A stretch of DNA of 64,000 nucleotides from Prosapia bicincta (GCA_036971475.1 JBAIZL010000006.1:98728228-98792227), one strand, 5' to 3'; counted from the first letter of the stretch, positions 26,701-39,641 are shown. The notes: generated by a model not told the origin, from the sequence alone. A program made the numbers and translations.

Positions 26701-27272
26701 ACATCATCTGATAGAATCATGCACCTTGGTTCATTAACTATACTGCTAAAGCATTAACATAAACAACCTTCATACATCATTTGATAGAATCACAGAGCTT
26801 GATAAATTAACTATACTGGTAAAACATTAAACGTAAACAACCCTCACACATCATCTGATAGAATTATGCACCTTGATTCATTAACTATACTGCTAAAGCA
26901 TTAACATAAACAACCTTCATACATCATTTGATAGAATCACAGAGCTTGATAAATTAACTATACTGGTAAAGCATTAACATAAACAACCTTCATACATCAT
27001 TTGATAGAGTCACAGAGCTTGATAAATTAACTATACTGGTAAAGCAATAACATAAACAACCTTCACACATCATTTGATAGAATCACAGTTCTTGATAAAT
27101 TAACTATACTGCTAAAGCATTAACATAAACAACCTTCACACATCATTTGATAGAATCACAGAGCTTGATTAATTAACTATACTGGTAAAGCATTAACATA
27201 AACAACCTTCACACATCATTTGATAGAATCACTGAGCTTGATAAATTAACTATACTGCTAAAGCATTAACAT
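20713..27272. repeat. Satellite array, family 3: 73-bp units with CAGAGCTTGATAAATTAACT
   Basis: About 90 units of 73 bp with ATACTGGTAAAGCATTAACA and CATCATTTGATAGAATCA. The unit is one base shorter than families 1 and 2. A 1,605-bp (22-unit) segment is duplicated: private variants at 24055, 24371, 24481 and 25221 recur at 25660, 25976, 26086 and 26826, all offset by exactly 1,605. The first part of the same module also occurs at about 20918-21240. A minority unit type (ATCATGCACCTTGATTCATT) is interspersed between about 22320 and 26900. Confidence 0.95.
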
Positions 27273-27373
27273 AAAAAGCCTAAGTCATCTGAATGAAACC
27301 AACTTGCTTTAGTAACTATACGGCTGGAGCATTAACAATTAAGCATAAACAACCTTCACATACCATCTGATAT
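27273..27373. repeat. Degenerate right edge of the satellite array
   Basis: One or two diverged units (CATCTGAATGAAACCAACTTG, then CATACCATCTGATATAAA) resembling the A/B type at the left edge. The oldest-looking units thus flank the array on both sides. Confidence 0.8.
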
Positions 27374-27963
27374 AAAATTCTATTTTAGAACCTATTTGCA
27401 GTCGTCAAAAAAAACATCTAAACTCTTGGTTAAAGAATCAACCTCTAAACATTTTAGAAGGTGCAAAGTAGAATCTATCTATTTAGAATAATCCTAAATA
27501 GGTAATAGCCAAGTACTAAGCAAGTAAAATTTTGAGCTTACACAGGAATTACGTATTCATTCAAGAAAACATGTGAGGGAACATTGAGTTAGAGTGTTCC
27601 AAGTGGTAAATAATTTCAGGACCAAATGGTAAATAATTTTATGTAAGGTTTGATAGGATTGTTAAAAACTCAGCGTAGTTCCCCCCTAAAATCCATTGAA
27701 AATGATACCGAAAGGTATCTTGCACTTTTATACAGAGAATATGTAAGATAATCGTTGGACACGTGAAAAAAGAACGTAATGGCAGAGTACGATTGAGTTA
27801 CAGTAAAACAAATATTCAATTTTTTATAAGGAACTATCTAGAAACGTCCAAACCCTTGGTGCCCAAGCTAGGGTAGATAACCTGAAGATTTTTATCTTTT
27901 GTATTAAAAAGTATTTGGGAATCCACTTTACAGAAAGTGTTTAATTTAGCCAAATACTTTGGA
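27374..27963. other. SPR intron 3, non-satellite, nothing recognised
   Basis: Ordinary AT-rich intron sequence. Confidence 0.6.
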
Positions 27964-28306
27964 GCATATATAGTGCGGGACGCGTAACTGTGAACATGAC
28001 CTTGAGATGACCTTGACATCGTTTACTACCTCTTCTTAAACCATGTTCAGAATGATCTATATATCAACAGCATCTGTATCCGATATGTCTACACATATTT
28101 AAAGATTGCTCGGTATTTCATACCTAAGCCAATTTGTCACTTAATTATCTAATACGATCGTATTATTTCATGCAAGACAGTGTTTTGATAGTCTTTATCA
28201 TGTTTGTAGGAAAGTATTTATATACTGACTTTCTACCTCCCTTCTCGCCTACTGCGATCTCTCAAGGCCAAGTCCACGGTTACGTGGACCGCACTATCCT
28301 GTATGA
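27964..28306. repeat. Inverted repeat pair, arms 27964-28010 and 28255-28306
   Basis: The two arms are imperfect inverted copies of about 50 bp (GACCTTGAGATGAC against CTCAAGGCC; GCGGGACGCGTAAC against GTTACGTGGACCGC), separated by about 245 bp. Translated from opposite strands they give the related peptides SQGHVHSYASRTI and SQGQVHGYVDRTI. This is expected from the inverted repeat and is not evidence for coding. Confidence 0.6.
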
Positions 28307-30649
28307 CTATAGATTTAACTAGTGGTGCACCTAGTGGTGTCTAAGCAAAGATTAACCCCTGAGAAGTCTGCTTGAGAGTATGGAATGTACTATATTCCCA
28401 TAACTATAATATAGTTGTAAGTACATAAGAAGTAAGTCGAGTAGAAAGATGGTTTGAAAAGAAGGCTCATGAAGGTACTTTGGATGATGATATTTCTCAA
28501 AGATATGATGGGGAAATATAATAGAAATAAAACTAATGAAATAAGATGACTGTATTCCATTTAATAATTTTGCTTATTAGGAAGAACATTTTTTGTAATA
28601 GTTTTCAGGAACTTAAAAAATAATATTTATATTGCGTATATTATTTGAGTTCTAAAAATTATTATATCTTTTACGCACTAAAATGTATTTTAGTTTCATT
28701 AACGGTTTTTTTTAATCAAACATTATTCATAGATTGTGGGAAAATTTGAAATAATATTACTATTTACGTTCAAATGAAATTTTCAGCGAAAGTAAACGGT
28801 TGTAAATTATTTAGAGACTTGTATCTCAAGTTTGTAGACTGTAATTTATAAACTAAAAATTTATGTTAAATTCTTAAAATTGTACCAAGACAGTTTGTTT
28901 TCAATTGTATTCCCCAGTCATCAGTGTTTCCCTGAAAGTCAATAGGTATACATTATACGTATATACAGTAGGTATAATACCAAATAATGGTTTTACATTT
29001 GTTATCATATGTAATAATTATAATAAGAATAGTTGTTACAAGTATGTCAAAATCTAAATCTAATGGAGTAAAAATAAAATTTCAACATTGACAGTTATAG
29101 AGGAACATTAATAGTGAAAAAATAGACAAAGAAAAGTAGTAAAAAAATTAAATAAGAAAATAAATCTTAGATCTTATAGTGACTATTTTTTCACAGAAAA
29201 TATTTTGTAAGTAGGAGAGTACAAAAATAAGAAATTAGAATTATAGTATTGGGCTTGTGTCTCAAAGGAGTAAAGTATGGAGATATTAGTGAATATGTTT
29301 TGCTAGACAGGATGAAAATACAATTTTTTAACAGTCTTCTTTGTATAAAAATAAAATTTTTATGGAAATATTAATTCCAAACGCTATACTTGAAAATATA
29401 CTTAACACTTTGGTTAATTCCTTGGATTCTATGTTCTGCTAATCATACGCTGGATATATGTTTAGCCATGTATTTTATGTTGTGTATCTTCAAGATGCAA
29501 AATCTCGCGGTACATTCTCTCAGGAACCTCATTGAAGACCTAAGAATCTAAAAAGTTCACAGATTATTTGTGGCGTCTTTACCAAAACCTTCGTCTTGGG
29601 GTTGAATTATTTTCAATAGTGTAATCCCATGGTTTAATTAGGAGCTATATAGCGAGGGCGTTTCTCTATAAAATGATTTCAAAATCTGTTTGCGATTGCA
29701 AATGTCTTGAACTTTTCAAGAAAGTCTGTAATAATATTTTCCACGTTTAGTTTTACACTTCCTAAATAAATAATTGGCTTAAATTTTAAACACCTGTTAG
29801 TAATACGTTAATGTGTACAATTTAATTAATTACATTACTTATATGTAATTACATATAACTAAAGTAATGTAATAAATACGTAGACGCTACTTATTATTTA
29901 CAATATATTGTAAAAGTGGGTCCATTTTCAGTGACTAGATAAACATGTAATTCTTGTCTTGTTATCTTATATACCGAGAATTTTTTTATAATAAGAAACA
30001 TAATTTTTAATTCAAAACTCCAAGTGAAAGTCACTATTCTGGGAACCAAACATTACCTCTTGATTACAAGTCTATTCAATAGGCTCTTGGGGGTTTTCAT
30101 ATCTATGAATAAAACAATACGGATTTTATGGGTTATAAATATGTAAATAACTTCTAAACTTTGGCGTTCTTAGTGTCTGGAATTCCAAAGTTTTTGTGAT
30201 GGTTTTTTGTTGACTTACTTGCGCTGCTATGTTATTGCCAGTCTGGCAGCTCAGATATTCTCTGAATTATTTTCACTCAAGGGCTTGAATATCAATATTT
30301 ACCTATAAAGTTTCTAAACTGATTTTTATAAAACTTTTTGCAAGTTTGCAGTTGTTTTTCCACATTCAAAAACAACACTATTTTTAAATACTCGTATTGT
30401 TTTGCTAATTTCTTCCTTTGTCAGCTGTCATGGAATAAAACACAATACTAGTGGTTAAGCATGGTACTGCCTACTCACATTGTTACGCCCGTTAACAAAT
30501 TGTCAAATTGTAAAACTGACATATTATTGTCTCAACAAGCATATTTATTGGCTCATTTTGTATGTTACCCTTTATTTGGTTATGTCTAAAAATCACCCAA
30601 TATATTTGTAATTTTTATTACAACACAAAAACACAGTGATTTTAAAATA

Positions 30650-30654
<5 letters not shown>
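28307..30654. other. SPR intron 3, nothing recognised
   Basis: AT-rich sequence. One short hairpin is seen at 29833-29873 (ATTACATTACTT ... AAAGTAATGTAAT). No exon with recognisable protein content. Confidence 0.55.
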
Positions 30655-30691
<37 letters not shown>

Positions 30692-30834
30692 AAAATTTAA
30701 AGTAATAAGGCCTCTTGACTAAAAAAACCTTTTACTTAAACCCTCAAGTATATTTCAATTGCAGAAAAATCATTTGCTTTGCAAAGTGTTTGCTGCAATC
30801 GCAATGTACATAAGGGTTTAAATAATAGGTTTTT
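30655..30834. repeat. (TA)n tract followed by an imperfect foldback
   Basis: (TA)n at 30655-30687. Imperfect inverted arms about 30723-30765 and 30793-30834, with TTAAACCCTCAAGTATATTT against AATGTACATAAGGGTTTAA. The ACATAAGGGT block is shared with the foldback at 7813-8111. Confidence 0.55.
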
Positions 30835-31125
30835 CTCTTGAATTTTGTAGTCCATTACGTTCGGTGAATTGTAATTAATCACTTTAACAATAGTTTACGA
30901 CTATCCAGATTTTAAATTTTGTAAATTTGTGAAAACTTACTGAGACAGAACGTTTTCGATTGCTATGTGGCGATCTTCATCAGTGAAGATCTCATCTCTT
31001 AGAAGATAAAGACCGCCACATAGCGATCAAAAACGTTCTGTCTCAGTTAGTTTTCACAAACTTACAAAATTTAAAGTTCGGATAGTCATAAACTATTGTT
31101 TAAGTGACTAATAAGGTTTTGTGGT
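30835..31125. mobile_element. Foldback element in SPR intron 3
   Basis: Arms about 30872-30985 and 31000-31115 are inverted copies (CACTTTAACAATAGTTTACG at one end, CATAAACTATTGTTTAAGTG at the other). The inner part, complement of 30953-30983, reads CTGATGAAGATCGC, a CACATA loop, then GCAATCGAAAACG. The left flank (CCATTACGTTCGGTGAATTG) is shared with the related element at 62735-62975. Confidence 0.75.
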
Positions 31126-31468
31126 TACGGGGTTTTATTTCCTTGAAAATTAAAAAAAAAAAATACTCCACGACTTCTTGAAATTTTTAGGACATAAGAC
31201 ATGAGTATAACAATAATATTAATGTCTTGAAATTAATATTTATTACTATTAAGTTAACACTTGAACGATGTATAAGCAGATAAGGATTTTGTTAAACATT
31301 AAATACTAATAAGAAAATATATTTAATGTTTTCTAGATAGAAAAACAGTAAATTTATAACCTTAACTCACAAACCAACTCGAATATTGTTTATATTTATT
31401 AAATACTATATTCTCCAAATTTCGATAAAGTTTAACCGAGCAAAACCAATCCTTAAATGAAACAATAC

Positions 31469-31580
31469 TTTTGCATCTGTGTTTTGTTTCAGGTGCTGCA
31501 CAGTGTATTTAGCAGTATAAAGGAAATATCTGACCAATCGTCAAATATATTGATATTTTTGCATCTGTGTTTTGTTTCAG
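31469..31580 (+). other. Duplicated splice acceptor and start of SPR exon 4 (upstream copy)
   Basis: Sequence from 31469 repeats from 31557, an 88-bp offset. A shared stretch of over 30 bases spans the whole polypyrimidine tract and CAG|GTGCTGCACA, followed by a diverged eight bases and a second shared block, AGCAGTATAAAGGAAATAT. Splicing to the AG at 31492 would join in frame with exon 3, add 35 residues beginning VLHSVFSSIKEI and end at the TAG at 31598-31600. That gives a 339-residue receptor without TM7. Whether it is used is unknown. Confidence 0.8.
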
Positions 31581-31847
31581 GTGCTGCACATAATATCTAG
31601 CAGTATAAAGGAAATATTAGATTATCAAATGGCCAATATCTTAGTTTTGTTCACAAACTTTTTCATCATTGTTAGTTACCCTATAAACTTTGCTATCTAC
31701 TGCGGAATGTCTCGACAATTCCGCGAAACCTTCAAGGAACTATTTATCCGTGGTGCGGTGCAAGTAACACGGAGGAACGGTGGGGGAAGTTCCAGGTACT
31801 CATTAGTGAATGGACCCAGAACTTGTACAAATGAAACTGTGCTATAA
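31581..31847 (+). CDS. SPR: Sex peptide receptor, coding exon 4 (last)
   Basis: Residues 305-392 and stop. Starts after TTTTGTTTCAG at 31580, in phase with exon 3 (VVT|VLHIISSS). It contains extracellular loop 3 (IKEILDYQ), TM7 (ANILVLFTNFFIIVSYPINFA, with SYPINFAIY in place of NPxxY), helix 8 (CGMSRQFRETFKELF) and a cytoplasmic tail rich in Arg, Gly and Ser. The extreme C-terminus, TCTNETVL, fits a class I PDZ ligand (Thr at -2, Leu at 0) and resembles the tail of other SPRs. The joined product of 392 residues is complete from ATG to stop and slightly shorter than Drosophila SPR. Confidence 0.94.
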   Translation: MLHIISSSIKEILDYQMANILVLFTNFFIIVSYPINFAIYCGMSRQFRETFKELFIRGAVQVTRRNGGGSSRYSLVNGPRTCTNETVL

Positions 31848-31958
31848 TAGAAGTAACGGGTTCAAGACAGTATTTAGTCGCCGATTACGTAAAACTTTAT
31901 TTTTGAAACAATTAACACTTATGCTAGGCTGTTATTTTATTTTTAATTTATAAATAAA
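31848..31958 (+). other. SPR 3' UTR start and candidate polyadenylation signal
   Basis: The first canonical AATAAA after the stop is at 31953-31958, giving a 3' UTR of about 120-140 bases if used. Later A-rich signals exist, so a longer 3' UTR is possible. Confidence 0.5.
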
Positions 31959-33441
31959 AGTTACATTATTATAGTAAATATGAAAATTACAGTGTTGTTT
32001 AAATGATCTATTGATAGACAGTAAATTAAAAAAAACCCAGCTAAATATGTAATTTACGAGTATTTTTGTTTTATTGAAATTATCTTTAATATGTAGAATC
32101 TGTGACTTAACTGTAAATGCATTTTATTTATACAATATTGTATTTGTACTATCTACTGAAGGTAATTTTAATGAACCAAATTATTCATCTTCTCTATTGT
32201 ATAGTAATATGTTATATTATACCAAGAACTTTTGTAATTTCGCTTTTTGGTAAGAACAAATATTTTAGTGGAGAGAAGAAGAGAAAATAGTTGAAAAATA
32301 GTAAAAAAAACAAGTTTTTATTTATTAATTCATAATATTGTTATTTTAATTACAGCAACTACAAACCCACCGTATAGTGGTTACACTATACCAGAGTTGG
32401 AGCAATTCTGAACAGCTGTTTAAATTCTGACACACAACTATAAAGTGTTATTACAATTGATTTACTATAACGTTAAGTAAATAAGTACGTATTGTTGTAT
32501 TGAATAGAGAAATTAACCAAGAAATTATATTTTTCTGAGAGCCAACAGTTGAATAGATTATTTTTGAATTATAAATTAATGGACAAAATATTAAAATGTT
32601 ACTTGTATAGAACAGTATTAGGAAATCTTATAATGGAAATAGGGCAATCTTCCATACATAAGTAAAATAACCCATCTTGTAAAGTTTTCTAAATAAGTCA
32701 ACAAGATTTGTTTAGAATACACTTTCGAAATATTGGAATAAACATTTTAAAGTAGGTAGACTTTTAACTTCCTTGTGAGTATTATAATGGAAAAATAATT
32801 GCTTAAAGTAAATTTGTTCATATTGTACCTGAGTGTTAGATGTTCTGAATGATAGGGACTGCATATGCTTTACAGAGGTGAGCCCCTTATGTAGAGCATA
32901 GCATACCTATCGTAATCTATGTAATATACCGTCGCTATGTGTCGCTACTGTCTTTCTTGTGTTTCGGCTATTGTTAATGCATCATTAGATTCATTATTTA
33001 TTTAGATGTGAAATATTAAAGTTGTTAACACTCAATGTTTTAATTTATTTCCACCCAGAGTGTTTCCACTTTATTGCTGGAGGCTATTTACTTCGGATTT
33101 ATGTGTTAGCTCTAGACAATGGCTTACAGAACCGATAGTGTGTAAGTAAATTGATAAAAAAACGTGCTTAGTGACAATGTTTTTATCTCACTAACCGATC
33201 TAATAAAGAGGGGTTAATGCCATTTAAAACATTAATTTCAGAACGTTTTGTCATAAATTTGCTTTAATTATGAGTTTGGCAAAGAGTTAATGTACTAAGT
33301 TGAAATGCTAGAGTTTCAGAAAATAAAATGTATAAGTTCAGAGGTAGAGACTTGAAGAGTTTATAAAATAAAATACATCAGATTAAAAAAAAAAAAAAAC
33401 TGTAGCAGTCTTGTAATTGGAACTAATATATATATATATAT
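31959..33441. other. Downstream of SPR, nothing recognised
   Basis: AT-rich DNA, possibly including extended 3' UTR. A poly-A run occurs at about 33386-33400 and (TA)n at 33427-33442. Confidence 0.5.
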
Positions 33442-33903
33442 AATTAAATTAAAAATATTTCAAAAACAAGAATACTTTTAATGAATATATTTATTCAAAG
33501 CTTTTCGCCGATAAAATAGTACCAGCATCTTCAGGAAAATAATTATCTTCAGGAGATATTTATTAACTATATTACAAGAAAACATATCACCATATTTAAT
33601 ATATTTAATATATATATATATATATATATAATAAATAATAAATATATAATTATATAATTATAATAAATATAATGTTGGATTTAAAATATTAAATATTCTT
33701 GTATTTGAATAACCTGTGTTGTTTTAAAAAATATATATAATAATTAAATTTAAAATATTTCAAAAACAAGAATACTTTTAATGAATATATTTATTCAAAG
33801 CTTTTCGCCGATAAAATAGTACCAGGATCTTCAGGAAAATAATTATCTTCAGGAGATATTTATTAACTATATTACAAGAAAACATATCACCATATTTAAT
33901 ATA

Positions 33904-33953
<50 letters not shown>

Positions 33954-34040
33954 TAATAAATATATAATTATATAATTATAATAAATATAATGTTGGATTT
34001 AAAATATTAAATATTCTTGTATTTGAATAACCTGTGTTGT
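33442..34040. repeat. Tandem duplication of a 300-bp repeat containing a foldback core
   Basis: 33442-33741 repeats from 33742 with nearly identical sequence except the (TA)n length. Each copy runs from AATTAAATT through TTTCAAAAACAAGAATACTT, a CAAAGCTTTTCGCCGATAAA core (33502, 33802), a (TA)n stretch, and TATTCTTGTATTTGAATAAC at the right end. A fragment of the same unit is at 3680-3735. Confidence 0.9.
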
Positions 34041-34043
34041 TTT

Positions 34044-34104
<61 letters not shown>

Positions 34105-34116
34105 CGTTTTCTTGTT
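34041..34116. repeat. (TA)n microsatellite
   Basis: About 55 bases of pure TA from 34047, joining the duplicated repeat to the next foldback. Confidence 0.9.
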
Positions 34117-34297
34117 TAATAATTTAAAACAACATAGGTTATTCAAATACAAGAATATTTATTAATTTATATTCAAAGCTTTCGTTGGTAAATAATACCA
34201 ACATCATCAGGAATGAAAATTACAATAATGCAATATTGTAAGCTTTGAATATAAATTAATAAATATTCTTGTATTTGAATAACCTATGTTGTTTTGA

Positions 34298-34298
<1 letters not shown>
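34117..34298. mobile_element. Foldback element of the (TA)n-linked family
   Basis: Arms about 34117-34185 and 34240-34298 are inverted. The complement of 34180-34210 has CTGATGAT, a perfect 7-bp stem GTTGGTA/TACCAAC with a 5-base loop, then GAAAGC. It is flanked by (TA)n on both sides. Confidence 0.75.
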
Positions 34299-34354
<56 letters not shown>

Positions 34355-34433
34355 GCGTTGCAACACTGTTTTCTTGTATTCACTTATCACTTTCACTATA
34401 TGTACTTAAACAAGTAAGATTCTTACAAACCAA

Positions 34434-34499
<66 letters not shown>
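34299..34499. repeat. (TA)n, (GA)n and (TA)n microsatellites
   Basis: (TA)n 34299-34318, (GA)n 34318-34355, a diverged copy of the leader near 28-108 in opposite orientation (34375-34435), then (TA)32 to 34499. The open frame spanning these is an artefact. Confidence 0.9.
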
Positions 34500-36474
<1,975 letters not shown>

Positions 36475-36954
36475 AGGAGAGAAATGAGAGAGGAAATAAA
36501 TAATAATTATTTTGAATATCTAAATAACAAAATGAAAAAAAGATTGTAATGTTTCGAAATGAATACATTGAGGCTTTGCAGATGTGAAAGATGTATTAAA
36601 ATACAAGAGTTTTCAGAAAACTAACCGCCTCAGTAGACCTATTAAACTTATGCTCTTGTTCTTAAAAACAAAATTGGTCCCGCTGAATAATTTTAATTAG
36701 TACAGAACTATCGCCTTCACAAATACACAGACAACTAAAAGCATTTACATTTGAAAGAATGTGCAGTAACGTTTACATATTCTAGCTGAAGGTTTATATT
36801 AAGCCACATTAATAGATTTTGAGATGTTCTGTCCTAATGTAAGTGTAGGCAACTCATGTATTGTGTTTTTACATTTGTGTTCCATCTATAAACACAAAAT
36901 TATTTTAATTTTTTAAAGACTAACAAAAGGTGGTAACTATTTCATACTTTAGTA
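36475..36954. other. Intergenic DNA, nothing recognised
   Basis: AT-rich sequence between the (CA)n tract and the hAT element. Confidence 0.6.
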
Positions 36955-37803
36955 CAGCGGTTCTCAAACTGGGGGGAGCGCCCCCCTGGGGGGGGCGTGG
37001 AAGAATTCCAGGGGAGGCGTCAACAAATTTTAAAAAAAATTGAATTTGATGTTGGACACAAACACACAATCATTGAAATTTCTTTATAGCTTAATAAAGC
37101 TATAAAGCTCTATTTCTTTACTCAACGAACTTTTCTTCCTTTCCAAAATTTCATCGATGATACCCAAAGTCTTCCAAAAGACCTAGTAAATGAAATGAAG
37201 GACCTAATATCTGAGCATTTGTTGTCTCTGAAGAACAAAATCGGAGCCTATTTCCCAGATATAAGGTCGGAAAACTGGGAATTCATGTTAACAAGAGACC
37301 CCTTTCAAATCAACATTGATATACCTCCTGATCACATTCAAGAACAAACAATTGACTTGCAATGTGATTCCAAAGCTAAATTGGATTTCCCAAACGTGGA
37401 TCTCGAAGATTTCTGGCTACTATATCTTCCTGTTTACCCAGAACTAGCAATGGAGGCAGTCAAGTTGCTTGTACAATTTTCATCAACTTATCTATGCGAG
37501 ACAGGATTTTCAGCCCTGGCTAATATAAAATCTACTTATCGAGCCAGACTAGATGTGGAAAGTGAGCTGCGGTGTTCTTTGTCAAAATTTCATCCAAACA
37601 TACAAAAAATAGTTAACGAGAAACAGTGCCAGCCCTCATACTAGCACTACAAAAGTAGCGAACATTTTCCTGGTTATTACTTAAACATAATGTAAGTAAA
37701 TTTATCATATATAAGTCTAAATTAACTTAATCCGTGAAGGGAGGCGTGACCTCACACCAAAGTGTGAAGGGGGGCTCAGAGCTTAAAAGGTTGAGAACCC
37801 CTG
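36955..37803 (+). mobile_element. Internally deleted hAT-superfamily transposon (copy 2)
   Basis: 849-bp element with ends CAGCGGTTCTCAAACT ... AGGTTGAGAACCCCTG and an 8-bp target duplication CTTTAGTA (36947-36954, 37804-37811). It is nearly identical to the copy in SPR intron 2 at 10119-10972. Different target duplications show two separate insertions rather than one segmental duplication. Confidence 0.96.
37195..37644 (+). pseudogene. hAT transposase C-terminal fragment (copy 2)
   Basis: A 149-codon frame from ATG, without the 2-base insertion found in copy 1. The same frame is open further upstream through TQSLPKDLVNE, so the ATG is not a real start but part of a longer ancestral transposase. 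It contains the FWLLYLPVYPE and STYLCETGFSALANIK hATC dimerisation blocks. The BED finger and most of the catalytic domain are absent. A stable dimerisation-only peptide is conceivable but there is no evidence for expression. Confidence 0.9.
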
Positions 37804-37811
37804 CTTTAGTA

Positions 37812-38597
37812 AATTTTATTTCCTCATTGTAAAATACCTTTAAAAAATTAAAATATTGTTGGCTGTTGGTCATGAGAATATACCTGTAATTTATATTTTC
37901 CTTCAATATAAATTGTTTTCTACGTAACTTACTCCGCAGCAAGTTGAAAACTTTACTTCAGAAACTATAAAGGGTTACTTCTTATATTACATTTTCTTGC
38001 CAGCACATAAAAACTTCAGTATCTAATTATGTACTTTTACAATCCAATTTGTAACTTCTGATCCAGAGAAATGGACACCATTAGGGCACAAAAACCATAA
38101 AATGGTTTTATTCAAAATATATCCCTGATTTATTGCCTTTTACTGTATGAAACGCTCTGTCGATAAGGAATTTATTAACATAAGAGCAATATATATGTCA
38201 GGTCTAGTAATACCTTTCATAGTAAAACTTTATTACCTTAGTTTTATCACCTTACCTTACTTTAGGGCTTAATTTTTCGTATACCTTTACTTAGTATGAA
38301 ACATATACAACTAAAGTTACATTAATATTTTATATTGGATATAGTAGTGCATTTATGAATAATACAATTCTTAATTAGGACGGCTGTTTTAGGAGAAATA
38401 CCCAAATGCCAACTGAAACTGTAACTTAAATTTAGTTTAAATTTTCGTTTATTTGAAACTCTCTCTCTCTGTATGAACAAATAATAAGCCGGTTGAATAT
38501 TGAGTCAAGTTTAATAAACTTGACATCCGGCTTGTCATTTATTCAACCATTATTTCGACTGCTAAAATAAACATGATAGCAATATTTTTCTCTATTT
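37812..38597. other. Intergenic DNA with a degraded hairpin-family arm
   Basis: 38375-38425 resembles one arm of the hairpin at 8699-8914 (GGACGGCTGTTTTAGGAGA). A short inverted repeat at 38488-38545 (GCCGGTTGAATATTG ... GACATCCGGCTTGTC) was noticed. No gene. Confidence 0.5.
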
Positions 38598-38600
38598 GTG

Positions 38601-38671
<71 letters not shown>

Positions 38672-38797
38672 GTGTCTCTGTATATGTGTTTGTGTCACTG
38701 TTGTCTGTGAGTTTACCTCTGTATGTCTGTCTCTCAAACATTCTCTCTCTCCCTCTATCTGTCGGTCAGTATCTCTTTCCTCTCCTTTTCTCTGTCT

Positions 38798-38831
<34 letters not shown>

Positions 38832-38957
38832 GTGTCTCTGTATATGTGTCTGTGTCACTGTTGTCTGTGAGTTTACCTCTGTATGTCTGTCTCTCAAACA
38901 TTCTCTCTCTCCCTCTATCTGTCGGTCAGTATCTCTTTCCTCTCCTTTTCTCTGTCT

Positions 38958-38991
<34 letters not shown>

Positions 38992-39275
38992 GTGTCTCTG
39001 TATATGTGTCTGTGTCACTGTTGTCTGTGAGTTTACCTCTGTATGTCTGTCTCTCAAACATTCTCTCTCTCCCTCTATCTGTCGGTCAGTATCTCTTTCC
39101 TCTCCTTTTCTCTGTCTGGGTGTGTGTGTGTGTGTGTGTGTGTGTGTAAGTGTCTCTGTATATGTGTCTGTGTCACTGTTGCCTGTGAGTTTACCTCTGT
39201 ATGTCTGTCTCTCAAACATTCTCTCTCTCCCTCTATCTGTCGGTCAGTATCTCTTTCCTCTCCTTTTCTCTGTCT

Positions 39276-39311
<36 letters not shown>

Positions 39312-39437
39312 GTGTCTCTGTATATGTGTCTGTGTCACTGTTGCCTGTGAGTTTACCTCTGTATGTCTGTCTCTCAAACATTCTCTCTCTCCCTCTATCT
39401 GTCGGTCAGTATCTCTTTCCTCTCCTTTTCTCTGTCT

Positions 39438-39471
<34 letters not shown>

Positions 39472-39597
39472 GTGTCTCTGTATATGTGTCTGTGTCACTG
39501 TTGTCTGTGAGTTTACCTCTGTATGTCTGTCTCTCAAACATTCTCTCTCTCCCTCTATCTGTCGGTCAGTATCTCTTTCCTCTCCTTTTCTCTGTCT

Positions 39598-39641
<44 letters not shown>

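Larger units (their letters stand above)
11429..31580. other. SPR intron 3, 20.15 kb, dominated by satellite DNA
   Basis: Starts GTGAGT, ends TTTTGTTTCAG. About 15.8 kb of it (11557-27373) is a tandem array, and the rest carries foldback elements and unrecognised AT-rich DNA. The exon 3/exon 4 junction (VVT|VLH) lies between TM6 and extracellular loop 3. Confidence 0.9.

Noticed and set aside
11557..27373. CRISPR-like array
   Set aside because: Units are contiguous and lack unique spacers, and the host is eukaryotic; it is satellite DNA.
27834..28322. Two small frames with related peptides (SQGHVHSYASRTI, SQGQVHGYVDRTI) on opposite strands
   Set aside because: Explained by the imperfect inverted repeat; no further similarity to a protein family.
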